Positions 1 through 8,704 of a stretch of DNA of 50,843 bases are shown piece by piece. The notes below the pieces were generated by a model, which saw only the letters and a program-made list of their open reading frames with translations, was not told the origin of the DNA and ran no database searches. Origin of the DNA: Flavobacteriales bacterium UBA7878 (GTDB lineage: Bacteria; Bacteroidota; Bacteroidia; Flavobacteriales; Schleiferiaceae); NCBI GenBank assembly GCA_002501205.1, contig DLRW01000061.1, forward strand, positions 1 through 50,843, written 5' to 3'. Position numbers and translations under genes: made by a program. The stretch's first letter is position 1; every line of letters begins with the position of its first letter.

Positions 1-887
1 GTTCTGCGGCTATCCAAATTCAGTTCCTGACGACGACGGAAACTATATCCAAATTGTAGGTTAAAAGATTCTGAAGGCGCGAACTCTGCCCCAATCACCA
101 CATGGCGCAATAAGTTATTCCAAATCGAAGGGAAATTCTCCTCTACCTCTCCGGTAAATTGATTTACGGTAAAAGCGGTAGGATCGGTATAGCGTAAGTC
201 AAATGATTCAAGATGTTCCAAAGTAATCTGCCAACGCAAGGGCATGTGCTCAAAGCGATTGGAGAAACCTAATTGCAATTCGAAGGGCAAGTCTTCTTTT
301 ACATCGGCATAGGGATTAAGCTGAAATCCAGCGTTTTTCATCACCAATGCCACCGCCATTCGGCGTTTAGGAATCTGGTAAGTAACGCCAGCATCCCAAG
401 CCAAGCCCCAAGAACTCCAGGAATCATATACAGAGTTAATCACCTTCATGGTAGCCCCGAAAGACCAGGTAGAATCCAATCGATAAGAATACCCAATATT
501 TACAGCCATATCATTTCCAGTGAAAGTTCCCTGGCGAATCCCAATTACATTGGCGCGATCAAACTCGCCATAATCGAAATATTGCAATTGCAGGAAAAAG
601 GTCCCTACGCTATCAAAATTCTGGGCATAGGCAATATCTGCAAAACGAATATCCGCAACATAGTCTACAAAGGAACTGGTGATCTGACCACTCATTTCTT
701 TGCGTAAGAGGGATGGATTATAAAGGGCAAAGTTGAGATCCTCCACCGTATTGGCGATGGCATTGCTCCCCTGGCCAGCAACTCTGGCGGAGGCGATATT
801 ATTTAAAAACTGAAAGGTAGTACGGCCTCCCAACTGTGCTTGAGCAATAAGAGGTACCAGGCAGAGGAATATGAACAGTTTTCTCAT
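1..887 (-). CDS. porQ: Type IX secretion system protein PorQ, partial (C-terminus beyond the window)
   Basis: The minus-strand frame is open from an ATG at 887 to the window edge (about 295 codons; no stop reached). It starts with a Sec signal peptide (residues 1-18, ending QAQ), then GGRTTFQFLN, a run of the type that opens PorQ proteins ('...YEFL..PSSARVAALGG'), then alternating aromatic strands of an outer-membrane beta-barrel. PorQ family members are about 330 residues, so roughly 40 are missing. PorQ acts at the outer membrane in the T9SS, linked to the PorU/PorV sortase complex. It lies just downstream of lon on the same strand, a neighbourhood I recall from other flavobacteria. The family call rests on recognition, not a search. 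Confidence 0.8.
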   Translation of the reverse strand, partial: MRKLFIFLCLVPLIAQAQLGGRTTFQFLNNIASARVAGQGSNAIANTVEDLNFALYNPSLLRKEMSGQITSSFVDYVADIRFADIAYAQNFDSVGTFFLQLQYFDYGEFDRANVIGIRQGTFTGNDMAVNIGYSYRLDSTWSFGATMKVINSVYDSWSSWGLAWDAGVTYQIPKRRMAVALVMKNAGFQLNPYADVKEDLPFELQLGFSNRFEHMPLRWQITLEHLESFDLRYTDPTAFTVNQFTGEVEENFPSIWNNLLRHVVIGAEFAPSESFNLQFGYSFRRRQELNLDSRR

Positions 888-941
888 AAAGGGCGAAAGT
901 TATGAAAAGAACGTCGATGGCGGAGCTTTATTTGCTGCAAT

Positions 942-969
942 AAAAAAACCCGAAGCCAAGCTCCGGGTT
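942..969 (-). terminator. Intrinsic terminator after lon
   Basis: Read on the minus strand, an inverted repeat with arms AACCCGGAG and CTTCGGGTT is followed directly by a run of seven T. It lies 20 nt beyond the lon stop and separates lon from porQ. Confidence 0.75.
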
Positions 970-988
970 CCAATCTATTTTAAGCTAC

Positions 989-3481
989 TTAAGACTTGGT
1001 TCCAAAACCAATAGCCTTATTCTCTGCTTTCAAATTTTTAGCGTTCTCCACCAGATTATCAGAAAGGGCAATGTCTATTACTTCCATCATTCGCTCTACG
1101 TAATGGAAAGTCAATCCTTCCAGATAGTCTTCACGAATTTCTTTGATATCCTTCTCATTGCGCTTGGACAAGATAATCTCCTTAATATCCGCCCGTTTCG
1201 CTGCGAGGATTTTCTCTTTAATTCCGCCTACCGGCAGCACTTCACCACGTAGGGTAATTTCACCAGTCATGGCTAGTCGAGGTTTTACTTCCCTTTGGGA
1301 AAAGAGTGAAGCCAAGGAAGTTAAGATGCTAATCCCTGCTGAAGGCCCATCCTTAGGAACCGCTCCTTCCGGGAAGTGGATATGCACATCGTACTGATCA
1401 AAGAGACGATAATCTACCCCAAATTCATCGGAATGGGCTTTCAAATACGCCATGGCAATAGAGGCAGACTCTTTCATCACATCCCCCAAATTTCCGGTGA
1501 TACTTAATCTTCCACGGCCTCTGGCAATGGAGGATTCGATATAGAGAATATCACCTCCTACCGGAGTCCAAGCCAGGCCCGTTACCAATCCGGCGATAGA
1601 TCGATCTTCATAGCGATCCTTGGAAAAACGCTCTGAGCCTAATATCTCAGGAACATCTTTAAGGGCTGGTTTAATGTGATACTCTTGCTCCATGGCGATG
1701 CTCTTGGCTGCATATCGAACCATTTTAGCAATCACCTTATCCAAACCACGCACCCCGGATTCGCGGGTATAGTGTTCAATTACATACTCCAGTACTTTTT
1801 TGCTCAAGCTCAAATGCTTCTTCTCTAAACCATGCTCTTTAAGCTGCTTAGGCAGAAGGTGTTTAGCGGCAATCTGAACTTTTTCCTCAACCGTGTATCC
1901 GTTGATTTCAATGATCTCCATCCGATCCCTTAAGGCTGGGTGAATAGCTCCTAAATTATTTGCGGTGGCGATAAATAAAACCTTACTCAAGTCGTATCCT
2001 ACCTCCAAATAATTATCGTAAAAACTGCTGTTTTGCTCAGGGTCCAATACTTCTAACATGGCTGAGGCTGGATCACCATGACCCCGTCCGCTGGAAAGCT
2101 TATCAATCTCATCCAGTACAAATACCGGATTACTGGCTTCAGCCTTCTTAATATTTTGCATTAAACGCCCGGGCATGGCACCGATATAAGTTTTACGGTG
2201 ACCACGGATTTCTGCCTCATCACCTAAACCTCCTAAGGACATGCGGATATAAGACCGCCCCAAAGCCTCAGCTACACTTTTACCCAAACTGGTTTTACCC
2301 ACTCCGGGAGGACCGTATAAACAAAGGATAGGCGCCTTCATATCGCCCTTCAATTTCAATACGGCTAGGTATTCCAATAAGCGCTCTTTTACCTTTTCGA
2401 GACCATAATGATCTCGATTCAGGATGCGCTCCGCGCGTTTAAGGTTGAAATTATCCTTGGATGTTTCATTCCAGGGAAGATCCAGCATAAACTCTAAATA
2501 GTTCCGCTGAATACTAAATTCAGGAACCTGAGGATTAACTCTTTGAAGCTTGCCGAGTTCTTTTTCGAAAAGCTCCTTAATTTTCTCAGGCCAGTCTTTC
2601 TTGCGGCCTTTGGCTCGCATTTCCTCAATTTCCGTCTCGGTGCTGCTACCGCCTAATTCCTCCTGAATCTGACGTAATTGTTGCTGGAGAAAATACTCCC
2701 GTTGTTGCTTATCAAAATCCAGACGAACCTTATCCTGAATTTCATTCTTCATCTCCAGCATCTGCGCTTCGAGATTCAGCAATTTTAGCACTTCAGTAGC
2801 GCGGTCTCCCAGGTCATCTACTTCCAGAAGATGTTGCTTTTTATCTACCTCCGCATTCATATTATTACTCACGAAATTGAGTAAGAAGGTATCGCTGTCG
2901 ATACTACGGATAGTTAAAGCTGCCTCATTAGGGATTTCCTGAGACTTGTCAATGATATCCAGTGCCACATCTTTAATGGACTCCATCATCAACTTAAATT
3001 GACCATCATCTGGGGCCGGCATTCGCTCATCAGACTTATGAACCCGAGCATAAATATGAGGCTCTGTACGATTAAAGTCTTCTATGACAAATCGTCTTAA
3101 GCCTTGTAAAATAACTGCCGTATGTCCATTGGGTAATTTGAATTGGCGAATAACCTTGGCCACTGTGCCAACCCGGTATAAATCTTCAGTACCTGGTTCT
3201 TCAGTATCACCATTCTTCTGGCTCACTACTCCAAGGAGACCTTGATTTTTACTTACCTGATTCAGTAAGCTAATTGATTTATCGCGGCCGGCAGTAATTG
3301 GAATTACCACCCCCGGAAAAAGGACGGTATTTCTTAGGGGTAAAATGGGCAGTTCCTCTGGTAAATCTTGATTCTTAAGAGACTCTTCGTCTTCCTTGCT
3401 CATCAAAGGGATATACTCCCCTTCTTCGCGCATCACACCAAAATGAAACTGGTCAATATCTTTAAAGTCGGTAAAACTCAT
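989..3481 (-). CDS. lon: ATP-dependent protease Lon
   Basis: This is an 830-residue cytoplasmic Lon protease that unfolds and degrades damaged and regulatory proteins. The N-terminal LON substrate-binding domain covers about residues 45-240 and is followed by a coiled coil. The AAA+ module has Walker A GPPGVGKT at 390-397 and a Walker B ending in FVLDEIDK. The C-terminal serine-lysine protease domain has DGPSAG with catalytic Ser714 and GGIKEK with catalytic Lys757, the standard spacing. Length is normal for Bacteroidota. The ATG at 3481 is kept because it gives a typical acidic N-terminus. A 68-nt gap separates it from the upstream glmU-like gene with no terminator, so read-through is possible. 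No clear TAnnTTTG element is visible upstream. Confidence 0.97.
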   Translation of the reverse strand: MSFTDFKDIDQFHFGVMREEGEYIPLMSKEDEESLKNQDLPEELPILPLRNTVLFPGVVIPITAGRDKSISLLNQVSKNQGLLGVVSQKNGDTEEPGTEDLYRVGTVAKVIRQFKLPNGHTAVILQGLRRFVIEDFNRTEPHIYARVHKSDERMPAPDDGQFKLMMESIKDVALDIIDKSQEIPNEAALTIRSIDSDTFLLNFVSNNMNAEVDKKQHLLEVDDLGDRATEVLKLLNLEAQMLEMKNEIQDKVRLDFDKQQREYFLQQQLRQIQEELGGSSTETEIEEMRAKGRKKDWPEKIKELFEKELGKLQRVNPQVPEFSIQRNYLEFMLDLPWNETSKDNFNLKRAERILNRDHYGLEKVKERLLEYLAVLKLKGDMKAPILCLYGPPGVGKTSLGKSVAEALGRSYIRMSLGGLGDEAEIRGHRKTYIGAMPGRLMQNIKKAEASNPVFVLDEIDKLSSGRGHGDPASAMLEVLDPEQNSSFYDNYLEVGYDLSKVLFIATANNLGAIHPALRDRMEIIEINGYTVEEKVQIAAKHLLPKQLKEHGLEKKHLSLSKKVLEYVIEHYTRESGVRGLDKVIAKMVRYAAKSIAMEQEYHIKPALKDVPEILGSERFSKDRYEDRSIAGLVTGLAWTPVGGDILYIESSIARGRGRLSITGNLGDVMKESASIAMAYLKAHSDEFGVDYRLFDQYDVHIHFPEGAVPKDGPSAGISILTSLASLFSQREVKPRLAMTGEITLRGEVLPVGGIKEKILAAKRADIKEIILSKRNEKDIKEIREDYLEGLTFHYVERMMEVIDIALSDNLVENAKNLKAENKAIGFGTKS

Positions 3482-3549
3482 TCAATAGCATATTTGATCG
3501 CCTCGTCGGAGGCAAGATCTAAAAAGTCAATCCTTATGCCAAAGGAAGA

Positions 3550-4725
3550 TTAGCCGCGGGAAGTAGCCGTTTTGTCAAAAACTACCTGCAAAATGTCACG
3601 CTCCACCGAATCTAATTCTATCGATCGACGCTCCATTACCAGGGCAGCGGTTTTCATGGCTTTATCAAAACGGTATTCCATAAAACCACCGGAACCACCC
3701 CAGCTGTAAGAGGGTATAAAATTACGGGGGAATCCACCACCATAGATATTGGCGCTAACACCCACCACGGTACCAGTATTAAACATGGTATTGATACCAC
3801 ATTTGGAATGATCACCCATGATAAGGCCGCAAAACTGCAAGCCAGTGGGCGCAAATCTACCGGTAACATAATCCCAAATTTTCACCTCTTCATAATTATT
3901 CTTGAGGTTCGAATTGTTACTGTCGGCACCAATATTACACCACTCCCCTATTACCGAGTTTCCCAAAAAGCCATCATGACCTTTATTCGAATACCCGATA
4001 ATCACCGAGTTATTTACTTCGCCTCCAACTTTACTGTGAGGGCCCACGGTAGTAGCACCGTAAATCTTGGTTGCCAATTTTAAAGTAGCGTGTTCGCAGA
4101 GCGCCAAAGCACCTCGAATTACCGAGCCTTCCATTATTTCGGAATCTTTCCCCAAATAGATTGGACCGCTGGTACTGTTTAAAACTGCTGCTTCCACCTT
4201 AGCACCTTCCTCTAAGAAAATCCGATCACCAATTAAGGTATTGGTTTTCGAAATAGCTGCAGATTGACGACCGGCGGTAATCAATTCAAAATCCTTTTCT
4301 AATTCCGCTGCATTTTGGGAAAAGAGGTGATAAGGACGGGAGATATAGTTGAAGCTTCCTTCATAATCCAATACCTGAGTATCTTGCTCGGCTTCCTCCA
4401 TCAAGGCCTCACGGGTGCGAGTAGCAATGAGAATATCCCCTTGCATTAAACTTTCATTTTCTTCGAGAGCTAATACCGCTTCCACCAAATCGGCATCCGG
4501 ACATACAGCAGGGTTAATAAAGAGATCCTCACCTTCCTCCCGCAAGGGAAACTTGGTGCTCAAATAATCTTCGGTGAGGTAAGAATAAGTATTCGACTCA
4601 TCCAAACGCTTTAACCACTTTTCCTCTAAGGTCAATATTCCACAACGCAATTTAGCAGTGGGACGAGTAAAAGTGAGGGGCAATAAATGATCGCGTTGGC
4701 TATCGTCGAAGAAGATGATATTCAT
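3550..4725 (-). CDS. Alternative GlmU-type sugar nucleotidyltransferase/acyltransferase
   Basis: A 391-residue protein with an N-terminal nucleotidyltransferase-like region (FFDDSQRDHLLPLTFTRP near the start) and a C-terminal left-handed beta-helix of hexapeptide repeats from about residue 180 (for example NSVIIGYSNKG, GVSANIYGG). This is the layout of the 'alternative bacterial GlmU' family of Bacteroidota, which is thought to replace classical GlmU in making UDP-GlcNAc for peptidoglycan and LPS. The exact substrate is not provable here. The frame is open up to 4782, but those extra codons run into the rpmE2 terminator. The ATG at 4725 gives the family-typical start MNIIFFDD. It lies between rpmE2 and lon on the same strand. 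Confidence 0.82.
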   Translation of the reverse strand: MNIIFFDDSQRDHLLPLTFTRPTAKLRCGILTLEEKWLKRLDESNTYSYLTEDYLSTKFPLREEGEDLFINPAVCPDADLVEAVLALEENESLMQGDILIATRTREALMEEAEQDTQVLDYEGSFNYISRPYHLFSQNAAELEKDFELITAGRQSAAISKTNTLIGDRIFLEEGAKVEAAVLNSTSGPIYLGKDSEIMEGSVIRGALALCEHATLKLATKIYGATTVGPHSKVGGEVNNSVIIGYSNKGHDGFLGNSVIGEWCNIGADSNNSNLKNNYEEVKIWDYVTGRFAPTGLQFCGLIMGDHSKCGINTMFNTGTVVGVSANIYGGGFPRNFIPSYSWGGSGGFMEYRFDKAMKTAALVMERRSIELDSVERDILQVVFDKTATSRG

Positions 4726-4763
4726 GGTTGGAGAATTAAGGTCGCAAGATAATTGAGGTCCAC

Positions 4764-4797
4764 AAAAAAACCCCTTCTCCAAGCGGAAAAGGGGTTT
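4764..4797 (-). terminator. Intrinsic terminator after rpmE2
   Basis: On the minus strand, CCCCTTTTCC and GGAGAAGGGG pair around a short loop and are followed by TTTTTTT. It sits between the rpmE2 stop (4819) and the glmU-like start (4725), so the latter probably has its own promoter. Confidence 0.8.
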
Positions 4798-4818
4798 AAA
4801 ATATGATTAAGAAAAATC

Positions 4819-5073
4819 TTATTTCTTGTTGCGGTTGGCGTAACGGTTGCGGAACTTGTCCACACGTCCAGCGGTATCAACCAATTTCACTTTACCAGTG
4901 TAGAATGGGTGAGAAGCCGCAGAAATTTCCATTTTGATTAATGGATACTCAACACCATCTACTTCGATAGTATCGCGGGTATCAGCACAAGAGCGGGTAA
5001 TAAAGTAATCTTCAGTACCCATGTCCTTAAATACACAAGGACGGTAGTTTTCGGGATGAATTTCTTTTTGCAT
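4819..5073 (-). CDS. rpmE2: 50S ribosomal protein L31 type B
   Basis: An 84-residue protein with the L31 signature (MQKEIHP, then YRPCVFKDM, then SHPFYTGK and VDTAGRVDKF) and a basic C-terminus. It lacks the CxxC zinc-binding pair of type A L31, so it is the zinc-independent B form. The frame extends upstream to 5124, but the ATG at 5073 gives the conserved family start. It is monocistronic: a good promoter at 5122-5152 and an intrinsic terminator at 4764-4797 flank it. In some bacteria the L31 A/B exchange is controlled by Zur. The inverted repeat inside this promoter could be an operator, but its sequence is not a recognisable Zur box. Confidence 0.96.
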   Translation of the reverse strand: MQKEIHPENYRPCVFKDMGTEDYFITRSCADTRDTIEVDGVEYPLIKMEISAASHPFYTGKVKLVDTAGRVDKFRNRYANRNKK

Positions 5074-5121
5074 AACTAATTTTATAATGGTTAGGATTTT
5101 GCCCAAGCCAAAAAAGGGCTG

Positions 5122-5152
5122 CAAAGCTAGGTAAAGTTCAAGAAGTGAACAA
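5122..5152 (-). promoter_or_regulatory. rpmE2 promoter with internal inverted repeat
   Basis: On the minus strand the -33 element TTG (5152-5150) is followed after 20 nt by the -7 element TAGCTTTG (5129-5122), matching the Bacteroidota consensus TTTG/TAnnTTTG. The spacer holds GTTCA-N5-TGAAC (5136-5150), a dyad placed like an operator. The untranslated leader would be about 40 nt. Confidence 0.6.
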
Positions 5153-5210
5153 GCCTTTTATTCGGAAAAAATTGAAGATCAGCCCCTCAAGCGAATTCAA
5201 AGATAGGAAG

Positions 5211-5218
5211 TACTTTTG
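5211..5218 (+). promoter_or_regulatory. -7 promoter element of the beta-helix lipoprotein gene
   Basis: TACTTTTG fits TAnnTTTG exactly and lies 24 nt before the ATG at 5243. I see no convincing -33 TTTG. Confidence 0.45.
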
Positions 5219-5242
5219 AAGCCTTCGAATCGTTACTAGCAC

Positions 5243-6736
5243 ATGCTAAAGAAAATTTTCCCCTTCTTAGGTTTAGCCTTGATATTCTTTGCCTCCTGTC
5301 GAAAGGAAGACGCGATTATCACTGCATCTACTGAGCTACGGTTTTCTACCGACACCGTTTACTTAGACACCGTTTTTGAGACCATTGGCTCCAGCACCTA
5401 TGAATTGAAAGTATATAATGACAGTAAGGAATCCATTTCCATTCCTCGTATTCGCCTGGCTGATCCGGCCAGTCCATACCGCTTAAACATTAATGGTACG
5501 GCTACGAATCAACTGGATAATGTGGAGATTTTACCGGAAGACAGTATTTACATTTTTGTAGAAGTTAATGCAGGGGAAATTCTTCAACAGACGGAAGTAT
5601 TAGTCGAGGATCAAATAATATTTGAGCTGAGTGGCATATCCCAATCAGTGGAATTGGTAACTCTCGCGAAGGAAGCCATATTCCATTTCCCCAATCGCTT
5701 TATTGTGATTGGCAGTGGACCAGGAGCGGTGGTAATCCCCTATTCGGTTATCAATTGTAATGAAAGCTGGGACGCGAGCTTACCTCATGTGGTGTATGGC
5801 TATGCTGTAGTGGATAGTGGTTGTACGCTCACCATGGATCCAGGTCTCGATGTTCACTTCCATAACAATAGTGGCCTTTGGGTATTTAATGAAGGGCAGC
5901 TGGTTGTTGCCCCAGGTAGTCAGCCTGGCCAGGGAGACTCCGTGACTTTTAGCAGTGACCGTTTGGAACCCTTTTATGAAGATGTACCCGGACAATGGGG
6001 CGGCGCTTTAGGAGGACTGTATATTGGACAAGGCGCAAAAGCCAATATCAATAACCTGGTTATCAAGAATGCAGTGAATGGATTGCGAACTGATAGCGCG
6101 GTATACAGCGACCAACTTATTATTCGTAATTCCTATATCCTAAATTCTTCGCGTACTGCATTTTACGCGGGCTACAGTAGCGTGGATGCACAAAACTTGG
6201 TGATTGCCAATCAAGGCTTGTATGGCTTTTACGCCTTTGGAGGAAATTATGAATTCCGCCATTGCACTTTTGCCAATTTCTGGAATCAATCTACTCGACA
6301 AGAAGCCTGTGTGCAGCTTAGCAATTTCCTGGAATATCAGGATGAAACGGGAGCGATTCGCCGCGTAGTGCGAGATTTAGGTAATGCCTATTTCGGGAAT
6401 TGTGTGATTGACGGGAATAATGAACAAGAGCTCACGCTGGCACAAGATCAAGGAGCACTCTTTAACTTTAGCTTTAATGATGTTATGCTTAAGTTGGATA
6501 ATGATCCGGAAGACCGTGGCTTCTCGATTAACGATCCTGGCTTTAACTCTGTTTATGTTAACCTGGTTAGTGATTTTGTAAACCGCCAGGAAAACGTGTA
6601 CCAGTTAGATAGCTTATCGCAATTAATTGACCAGGGCAATACCAATGATGGTTTTGTGGTACCCACTGATATTCTGGGTAAAATTCGAAATTTCAATGGC
6701 CTCCCCGACCTGGGTGCCTTCGAAAGACAGTATTAG
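5243..6736 (+). CDS. Lipoprotein with right-handed beta-helix domain
   Basis: A 497-residue exported protein. It has a lipoprotein signal peptide with lipobox FASC and acylated Cys19. Residues about 30-140 look like a beta-sandwich. From about residue 170 a series of short strand repeats (DSGCTLTMDPG, LYIGQGAKANINNL, FRHCTFANF) has the pattern of a parallel beta-helix as in pectate-lyase-like surface proteins. The C-terminus ends DLGAFERQ, a motif common at the end of such proteins in Bacteroidota. The function is unknown: it could bind or cleave polysaccharide, but no catalytic residues can be named. It has its own -7 element at 5211. Its TAG stop overlaps the stop of the convergent gene at 6733 by 4 nt. 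Confidence 0.85.
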   Translation: MLKKIFPFLGLALIFFASCRKEDAIITASTELRFSTDTVYLDTVFETIGSSTYELKVYNDSKESISIPRIRLADPASPYRLNINGTATNQLDNVEILPEDSIYIFVEVNAGEILQQTEVLVEDQIIFELSGISQSVELVTLAKEAIFHFPNRFIVIGSGPGAVVIPYSVINCNESWDASLPHVVYGYAVVDSGCTLTMDPGLDVHFHNNSGLWVFNEGQLVVAPGSQPGQGDSVTFSSDRLEPFYEDVPGQWGGALGGLYIGQGAKANINNLVIKNAVNGLRTDSAVYSDQLIIRNSYILNSSRTAFYAGYSSVDAQNLVIANQGLYGFYAFGGNYEFRHCTFANFWNQSTRQEACVQLSNFLEYQDETGAIRRVVRDLGNAYFGNCVIDGNNEQELTLAQDQGALFNFSFNDVMLKLDNDPEDRGFSINDPGFNSVYVNLVSDFVNRQENVYQLDSLSQLIDQGNTNDGFVVPTDILGKIRNFNGLPDLGAFERQY

Positions 6737-7413
6737 AAAATAGCGTAGGAATAGGAAAAGAGCATGCCCCAATAGGTATCATTGCTGCTGATTACTCCAT
6801 CCTTTGTTTCCAGGAATCCATCCATGGTATCACCCCCGCTATTGGAAAAACGCAGTTCAAAAGTGAGGATGCTTTGATAAGCCAAACGATACTTGGCTCC
6901 TAAGCCGTAGAAATAGCTAAAACCAGAATAGGCATTGGTTTCTACATCAATATCCTCTGGAATTAGCTTGTTAAAACTAAGCTCGGGATTCCAACCGGTA
7001 ACTCCTACTCCACCTTTAATGAAAACCGTCCACTTATCTTCCAAGTGGTATTTCCCAAAACGGATGAAATGAATCTCCGTAAAGGCATTGCTATTTAATA
7101 AGCTGGTGCGTACGGATAAACCACGGTTAAAGTTATTGTGGTTTTTATCCGCAGCTTTAAGGTTGGCGTAATTCACATCAAAGCCAATTCCGAACCAATC
7201 ATTAACATGATACTTGGCAAAGATGGAAATGGAGGGGGCCATTTCGGCCAGAACCGCATTTACATTAGAGGAATTCGCAATTTCATTGCTCATATTCATG
7301 GTTCCCAATCCACCACCAAACTCATAGTACTTGGTACGCTTGGTTTGAGCATTTGAGTTAAAGCTTAAGCCCAAGGCTAAGCAAAGAATTCCTAGTCGAA
7401 TGCAGTTCTTCAT
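6733..7413 (-). CDS. Outer-membrane beta-barrel protein (DUF6089-like)
   Basis: A 226-residue protein with a signal peptide ending SNAQ (residues 1-23). Amphipathic strands follow, beginning KYYEFGGGLGTMNMS, and it closes with an aromatic C-terminus (SYSYAIF) as expected for a barrel. The start resembles the small Bacteroidota barrel group DUF6089, but I cannot confirm that family. The ATG overlaps the yaaA stop as ATGA, so the two are co-transcribed. A role in the envelope is clear only as location. A connection with peroxide stress through yaaA is speculative. Confidence 0.75.
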   Translation of the reverse strand: MKNCIRLGILCLALGLSFNSNAQTKRTKYYEFGGGLGTMNMSNEIANSSNVNAVLAEMAPSISIFAKYHVNDWFGIGFDVNYANLKAADKNHNNFNRGLSVRTSLLNSNAFTEIHFIRFGKYHLEDKWTVFIKGGVGVTGWNPELSFNKLIPEDIDVETNAYSGFSYFYGLGAKYRLAYQSILTFELRFSNSGGDTMDGFLETKDGVISSNDTYWGMLFSYSYAIF

Positions 7414-8174
7414 TTTTGATCTCTTAAAAACACCAGTTTATTTGGCTCAGAGCGGCTGGCGTCGAAATAGTATCCCGCTAAGTTAAAATCTTTTAGGTCT
7501 CGCCAATCACTGATGCGATGTTGCACGATAAAATTTGCCATTAAGCCTCGTGCTTTTTTAGCAAAAAAGGATAGCACTTTATATTCCCCTTTCGAATTAT
7601 CGAGGAAGTCCACATCAATCATGGGGTTCTTCAGTTCCAACTGTTTAACCACTTGAGCATACTCCTTACTGGCCAGGTTTACAATAGTTTCCTCTTCGTC
7701 TAAATTCTGCGCAAAAAAATCTTTCAAAACCGGCTCCCAATGAGCGTATAAATTTGGCTTACGCCCGATGGGCAAGGCCGTCCCCATCTCTAAACGGTAA
7801 GGCTGAATTAAGGTGTCTGGACGCAATATTCCATACCAGCCCGATAAAATCCAAAGGGCTCCCCGGGCAAAGTCCATATCGGTTTCCGTCCAATTCCAGG
7901 CTTCCAAACCCAAATACACATCGCCCTTAAAGGCTAGTACTGCCTGACGAGCTTGTGTATTGCTTTCGATGGTCCAGTCCAAATTCCGCTGACGATTCAC
8001 TTTCGCCAGATCTTTGCTGATTTTTTGCAGCGCCATCAATTTAGGAACGCTGAGTTTGGCCATTTTATTCCCAACTTTCTGGGAGGCTTCCGGAAAAAAG
8101 GGTTCAACACCTGAGCCAATTTTCTGCTCAGAATTAAAGTCCAAAGTCTTGGCGGGAGAAAGCAATGTTTTCAT
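7410..8174 (-). CDS. yaaA: Peroxide stress protein YaaA (DUF328)
   Basis: A 254-residue cytoplasmic protein beginning MKTLLSPAKTLDF, the hallmark of YaaA, with further family motifs GDVYLGLEAW, LSGWYGILRP, PYRLEMGT and VVNLASKEY-like (here IVNLASKEYAQVV), and a C-terminal FFAKKARGLMA. In E. coli YaaA is induced by OxyR and limits free iron and DNA damage during peroxide stress; it has a DNA-binding fold. Full length. It heads a two-gene unit with the barrel gene at 6733 (ATGA overlap). A TATATTTG element sits only 4 nt before the ATG, which would give a leaderless or nearly leaderless transcript. Confidence 0.95.
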   Translation of the reverse strand: MKTLLSPAKTLDFNSEQKIGSGVEPFFPEASQKVGNKMAKLSVPKLMALQKISKDLAKVNRQRNLDWTIESNTQARQAVLAFKGDVYLGLEAWNWTETDMDFARGALWILSGWYGILRPDTLIQPYRLEMGTALPIGRKPNLYAHWEPVLKDFFAQNLDEEETIVNLASKEYAQVVKQLELKNPMIDVDFLDNSKGEYKVLSFFAKKARGLMANFIVQHRISDWRDLKDFNLAGYYFDASRSEPNKLVFLRDQK

Positions 8175-8178
8175 AGCT

Positions 8179-8186
8179 CAAATATA
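8179..8186 (-). promoter_or_regulatory. Possible -7 element of yaaA (leaderless)
   Basis: TATATTTG (minus strand) matches TAnnTTTG and ends 4 nt before the yaaA ATG. If real, transcription would begin at or next to the start codon. The position is unlike the others in this window and no -33 box is evident, so confidence is low. Confidence 0.3.
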
Positions 8187-8230
8187 ATTCCGCTGAAATA
8201 TTTGCTCAGTGATTTCAGTGGGATTAGCAC

Positions 8231-8264
8231 AAAAAAAAGGCGCGATGTAAATACATCACGCCTT
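8231..8264 (-). terminator. Intrinsic terminator after the MORN-like gene
   Basis: On the minus strand AAGGCGTGATGTA and TACATCGCGCCTT pair with a very short loop and one mismatch, followed by a run of T. It lies 20 nt past the stop at 8285. Confidence 0.85.
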
Positions 8265-8284
8265 CCTGTGTTTTGTCTTTATTC

Positions 8285-8647
8285 TTAGCGTTCTACATGC
8301 AAGTTACGCTCATCAACTGACCAAGAGCGAATATTGCTTACTCGGTTGTCAAGGTAATTCACCTCATACAAGGTATTACGATCTTCAGACCATACAAACC
8401 AAACGCCTTCTTTCTTGCCATCTACATACGTAGCTTCAATCCGAACTTGTCCATCACGAGTATATTCGGTCCACTGACCATGTGATTTACCATCCTTAAA
8501 GAAGCCCACTTCTTTCACTATATCAGTTCCATCAAAGTACTTTGTTACTTTGACTTGCTTTCCAACGCGCTCGTAAGTGGGGCTCTGAGCATATGCTGTA
8601 GCCGCCATCATAAAGCCTATCACTAAAATTCCGATTAACTTTTTCAT
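8285..8647 (-). CDS. Small secreted MORN-repeat-like protein
   Basis: A 120-residue protein with a Sec signal peptide (residues 1-20, AAATAYAQ). Two to three short repeats follow, of the type GxFKDGKSHGQWTEYTRDGQ and EATYVDGKKEGVWFVWSEDR. These resemble MORN or YwqK-type repeats (pattern G-x-W-x-Y/F-x-x-x-G). Such proteins are common, exported and uncharacterised in Bacteroidota, and some are wrongly labelled as antitoxins; nothing here supports that role. It is monocistronic, with a -7 element at 8678 and a terminator at 8231. Two direct GTTAACAT repeats cover its -33 position, suggesting control by a DNA-binding regulator. Confidence 0.75.
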   Translation of the reverse strand: MKKLIGILVIGFMMAATAYAQSPTYERVGKQVKVTKYFDGTDIVKEVGFFKDGKSHGQWTEYTRDGQVRIEATYVDGKKEGVWFVWSEDRNTLYEVNYLDNRVSNIRSWSVDERNLHVER

Positions 8648-8677
8648 GACTACAGTTTTTTTAAGGTTTCAACCCTA

Positions 8678-8685
8678 CAAAGATA
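8678..8685 (-). promoter_or_regulatory. -7 element of the MORN-like gene
   Basis: TATCTTTG (minus strand) fits TAnnTTTG and lies 30 nt before the ATG at 8647. The -33 position (about 8705) is taken by a GTTAAC repeat instead of TTTG. Confidence 0.55.
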
Positions 8686-8704
8686 CAAAATATATTTACA
8701 CTGA

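Noticed and set aside
273..707. Open frame of 144 codons on the plus strand
   Set aside because: It is antisense to porQ, which has a signal peptide and barrel pattern; this frame has no recognisable domain.
3500..3513. GCCTC-GTCG-GAGGC hairpin upstream of lon as a heat-shock (CIRCE-like) site
   Set aside because: The sequence does not match CIRCE and the short stem could be chance; no basis for a heat-shock claim.
8285..8647. Antitoxin (YwqK-type) label for the MORN-like protein
   Set aside because: It has a Sec signal peptide and no toxin partner nearby, so an exported role is more likely.
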